NCBI GenBank assembly: GCA_003667245.1
Contig: RCNN01000485.1
Coordinates: forward strand, 1 to 20,848
Reading direction: 5' to 3'
DNA: 20,848 nucleotides
DNA from: Heterostelium multicystogenum
Taxonomy: Eukaryota; Evosea; Eumycetozoa; Acytosteliales; Acytosteliaceae
Both the position numbers and the translations under genes were made by a program. Below are positions 18,164 through 20,848 of the stretch, piece by piece (position 1 is the stretch's first letter; each line of letters opens with the position of its first letter). The notes beneath the pieces were generated by a model that saw nothing but the letters and a program-made list of their open reading frames with translations, was not told the DNA's origin and ran no database searches.

Positions 18164-19193
18164 TGATATTAGTCATAGAATAGTTTTGAAAGAAGGAGTA
18201 GTAATTAAGAGTCAATATCCATTCAAGAAGTCGTTTAAGGAAGAATTAGATATTCAAAAGAAAGTAGATGAATTATTAGAATTAGGCGTGGTAGAGAAAA
18301 TAGCGGAAGATGTAGAAGATATTGTAGAATCACCAATTTTTGCGGTGTATAAAAACGGAGAGTTTGATAGATTAGTAAATCAATTTAAGAAATTGAATGA
18401 AGGAACAGTAGATTTAGAGTATAAGATACCGATAATAGAAGACGTGTTGAATAGATTAAGTGGGAAAAGAATTTTTTCACTAGGTGATGTGATTAAAGGA
18501 TATTTCCATGTAGAGTTAGAAGAGAGTTCGAGGAGGTTGACAGCCTTTAGAACGAAGAAAGGATTGTATTGGTATAAGAGGATGGCGATGGGATTAAGTG
18601 GAGCACCAGCTAGATTTGCCGAGTTTATGGAATCGAATTTTGGAGATATTGTCGATAATTATTTCGATGATCTCATAGCAGCAGATGATACTGTTTTGGA
18701 GAATGTTAGAAGAGTGATTAAGATGTTAATCAGGTGCAGAGAAAGAAAGATCTTTATTAGTAAGAAGAAAGTGAAGTTGTTTAGAAGAGAAATACAGATA
18801 CTGGGTAGAACAATCAAATTCAATACAGTTAATAGTAGTAACTATAAGACAGAGTTGTTGGATCAAATGTCATATCCAACTAATCCGAAGGAAGTGCAGA
18901 AAACGCTAGGATTTTTTAATTATTTTAGAAAATTCATAGACAAATACCCAGAGAAGACGAGACATTTGGAAGAATTGCGTAAACATAAGAGAGAATTTGA
19001 AATTAGTGATGAAGCCAAGAAGGAATTTTATCAGTTAATCGGAGAATTGAAACAAACCGTAGATTTGTATTTACCAGACCCGTTGAAGGAGTACTATATT
19101 TACACGGACGCGAGTGATATTGGCATTAGTGCAATTATCAAGCAGAAGGATAAAGATGGAGTAGAGAGACCGGTGTTGTTTTTATGGAAGAAG
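18150..19193 (+). CDS. pol: Reverse transcriptase segment of pol
   Basis: Copies element RNA into DNA. There is no ATG at the start of this frame: it opens at 18150 and the conserved part begins HRIVLKEGVVIKSQYPFKKS. RT motifs in order are ESPIFAVYKNGEFDRLVNQF with KKLNEGTVD, the first catalytic aspartate in IFSLGDVIKGYFHVEL, AFRTKKGLYWYKRMAMGLSG with APARFAEFM, and the polymerase box YFDD at 18660-18671. The connection region includes ILGRTIKF and TLGFFNYFRKFI. RNase H starts with YIYTDASDIGISAIIKQ, which has its first catalytic Asp. All catalytic residues I can check are present. The frame leaves conserved sequence at 19194, where one extra G shifts it; an unbroken reading continues in the next frame. 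Confidence 0.88.
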
Positions 19194-19194
19194 G

Positions 19195-19794
19195 TTGAAG
19201 AATACTGAACAGACGAAATCAATAGGATTTAGAGAGTTGTTGGCGATAAAGGAGTGTTTGAAGAAGAACATGAAGATACTTTTGGGTAGTAAATTAAAGA
19301 TCTTTACGGATCATTATAATTTGCTATACTTGAAGGATCAAGTGACTTTAACGAAAGATCAATTGAAAGCACTTGAAGTGTTATCACAATTCAATTACGA
19401 AATTAAGCATATTGACGGTGTAAAGAATGTAGGAGCGGATGTATTGTCGAGGTTGAACACTTATAGGATACCTATAGAGTGGGATTATTTGATGGAAGTT
19501 AAGGAAAGTTATAAAGGAAATAGTGACGTAGAGTTAGTGAAAGCGAGACATAAAGATACGTGGAGAGAACGTGAAGGTCTATTGTTTATCATAGACAAGG
19601 AAGGAAAAGAAAGATTAGTGTTGGTAGATGAAAAACATATCAAAGAGATAATTAGAGAGGCACACAGTACGCCATATTGTGGGCACGGAGATAGTTTAAG
19701 AACGTATACGAGAATTAAGGAGAATTTCTATTGTAGGAAATTGTACGAGAAGGTGAAAGAGTTTTGTGATTATTGTGTAGAATGTCAACAAAAA
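19195..19794 (+). CDS. pol: RNase H remainder and integrase zinc finger of pol
   Basis: Continuation of pol one base forward. RNase H residues follow: the Glu in FRELLAIKE, the Asp in FTDHYNLLYL and the last Asp in NVGADVLSRL, so the D-E-D-D set is complete across the two segments. A linker leads to the integrase N-terminal HHCC finger, HSTPYCGH (H-X6-H) and CVEC, which helps integrase multimerise. The frame ends at TAG 19795-19797 directly after a run of five A. Taking one A out leads straight on into the integrase core, so this stop is probably an indel artefact or an inactivating mutation and not a natural end. Confidence 0.85.
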
Positions 19795-20848
19795 TAGAAT
19801 AGAAGTAAAGAAGAAAGCAAATATTCAGCCATTAGAGATAGCGGAAGGAGTCGGAATAGATATAAGTTTGGATTTTCTAGATTTACCAGAGAGTCTAAAT
19901 GGTTATAATTATGTGTTAGTTGTCGTAGATAGATTCAGTAAATATACAACAATTATACCAACGAAGAAACAAATAACAGCGATAGAGACAGCTAAACTAG
20001 TTCATGAAATGTGTTTTACATCATTTGGATTACCGTTATCGATAGTCAGTGATAGAGACCCCCGTTTTACGAGTGAAGTGTGGCAAGAATTATTCCGAAG
20101 AGTTGGATCGAAGTTGAGAATGTCTGTACCCAGACATCCCCAAAGTGATGGTCAGACCGAGAGACTGAATAGAAGTATCAGAACGATGTTGAGAAAATTA
20201 GCCTTGGAGAAGAAGGAGAATTGGGACGAGGAGATCAAGAATATTCAATTTGCGATTAACTCAACCTATAATGCAACAATTAAGAGATCCCCGTTTGAAG
20301 TAGTGTTAGGTTATGTACCGACATCACCTATAAATTTGTTTGCAAAACGAATTAGTGGAGAAGAAAGAGATGTGGTGAGAGAGATAGTTCGAGATTGTTT
20401 GTTTGACAAACAACTACAAATGTTAGAAGGAGAAGAGTTAGTGGAGAAGATTGATATCGTGAAAGGAGATTGGGTGTTAGTCAAGGATGAATTTATCAAC
20501 TTGGATGTAGATAAAGAATCAATTATGAAGTCAGTTAGAAACAGAAACAGAGGTCCATTTAAAGTAATAAGAGTATTCAATAATGGATTAAACCTAGAAT
20601 TGGAGTTGGATGGTTTCACTAGGAGACATGCAATTTTCAATGTTACCCAAGTAATGAAATTCAAAGTTAATGAAGACAATAACGAATTGGTTGCCGAGCC
20701 TGGTCCGAAGTTGGTCAATGGAGAAGAAGAGGTTGTGGTTGAAAAGATAATGGGTGTTCGCAAGTTTGGAAAGGAGCACACAATACTTAATCAAATGGTT
20801 AGGTTACCCAGAAGATCAGTCATCATGGCAATTCGAGAAATACATTCA
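19793..20848 (+). CDS. pol: Integrase core, GPF module and chromodomain of pol, 3'-partial
   Basis: An open frame with no stop before the window edge. The catalytic triad is complete: Asp in SLDFLDLP (19871-19873), Asp in SDRDPRF (20051-20053) and Glu in DGQTERLNR (20159-20161). The spacing is D-X59-D-X35-E, the D-35-E form of retroviral-type integrases that insert the cDNA. A GPF motif (RNRGPFKVIRVF, about 20545-20580) marks the C-terminal domain of chromoviruses. The tail has VVVEKIMGVRKFGKE and, one base forward from 20784, YLIKWLGYPEDQSSWQFEKY, which is a chromodomain that would steer insertion to particular chromatin. The step at 20781-20784 is again one extra base. The end of the gene, the polypurine tract and the 3' LTR lie outside. 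Confidence 0.88.

Larger units (their letters stand above)
15771..20848 (+). mobile_element. Skipper-like Ty3/gypsy chromodomain LTR retrotransposon, 3'-truncated by the window
   Basis: Order of domains: gag with CCHC knuckle, aspartic protease, reverse transcriptase, RNase H, HHCC zinc finger, integrase core, GPF module and chromodomain. That is Ty3/gypsy (Metaviridae) order with a chromovirus C terminus. Gag and protease share a frame separated by one UGA, and polymerase lies in the +1 frame with a short overlap, as reported for Dictyostelium Skipper. The coding strand is strikingly purine-rich compared with the host genes. Three further single-base steps (near 19194, 19790-19794 and 20783) break pol in this sequence. 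The left edge is the candidate LTR start; the secure part begins at 16493. Confidence 0.85.

Noticed and set aside
20311..20781. Minus-strand ORF of 156 codons, Ser/Thr/Leu rich
   Set aside because: Antisense of the integrase C-terminal region. The purine-rich coding strand leaves few stops on the other strand.
1..20848. CRISPR arrays, bacterial operons, IS elements or prophage parts
   Set aside because: Spliceosomal introns, A-rich leaders and the gene families show eukaryotic nuclear DNA. The short repeats are simple tandem or inverted repeats without spaced direct repeats.

Overview
The window reads as nuclear DNA of a dictyostelid social amoeba. Spacers are very AT-rich, introns are short (about 60-90 bp, GT-AG), exons are moderately AT-rich, and leaders before start codons are A-rich. 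The gene set also fits: an ankyrin/RGS protein, an F-box/LRR-type protein, a protein with serine/threonine homopolymer-like insertions, and a Skipper-like chromodomain retrotransposon next to ordinary genes. I cannot name the species; a group with less extreme AT coding bias than Dictyostelium discoideum seems likely.

Left part (1-2620). An intron remnant leads into the body of a purple-acid-phosphatase-like metallophosphoesterase (+). It is followed, convergently, by an unrecognised multi-exon gene (-). Then comes a 4.2 kb non-coding stretch (2621-6818), whose right half is strongly C-over-G skewed and full of simple repeats. It precedes a fusion gene of ankyrin repeats and an RGS domain (6819-8514, +). 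A compact GC-richer island with several perfect inverted repeats lies at about 8562-8960 and is not explained by any ORF.

Middle part (9399-14418). An F-box/LRR-type gene (+) is followed by a tRNA-Arg(ACG) gene. About 50 bp downstream lies a roughly 310 bp element with tRNA-like A and B boxes and a 15-nt poly(A) tail, a candidate SINE. A long helical-repeat (TPR-like) gene follows on the minus strand.

Right part (14419-20848). A three-exon micro-gene of 48 codons (-) was assembled from GT-AG junctions. It is followed by a Ty3/gypsy-class retrotransposon (+): gag with a CCHC knuckle, an in-frame UGA, protease, a +1 shift into reverse transcriptase, RNase H, an integrase with D-59-D-35-E spacing, a GPF module and a chromodomain cut by the window edge. 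The UGA readthrough plus +1 order matches what is known for Dictyostelium Skipper.

Almost every gene here, of whatever family, carries single-base frame shifts while its protein sequence stays well conserved on both sides. The simplest explanation is indel error in a draft sequence, so I treat these as disrupted-as-sequenced genes and not as proven pseudogenes.
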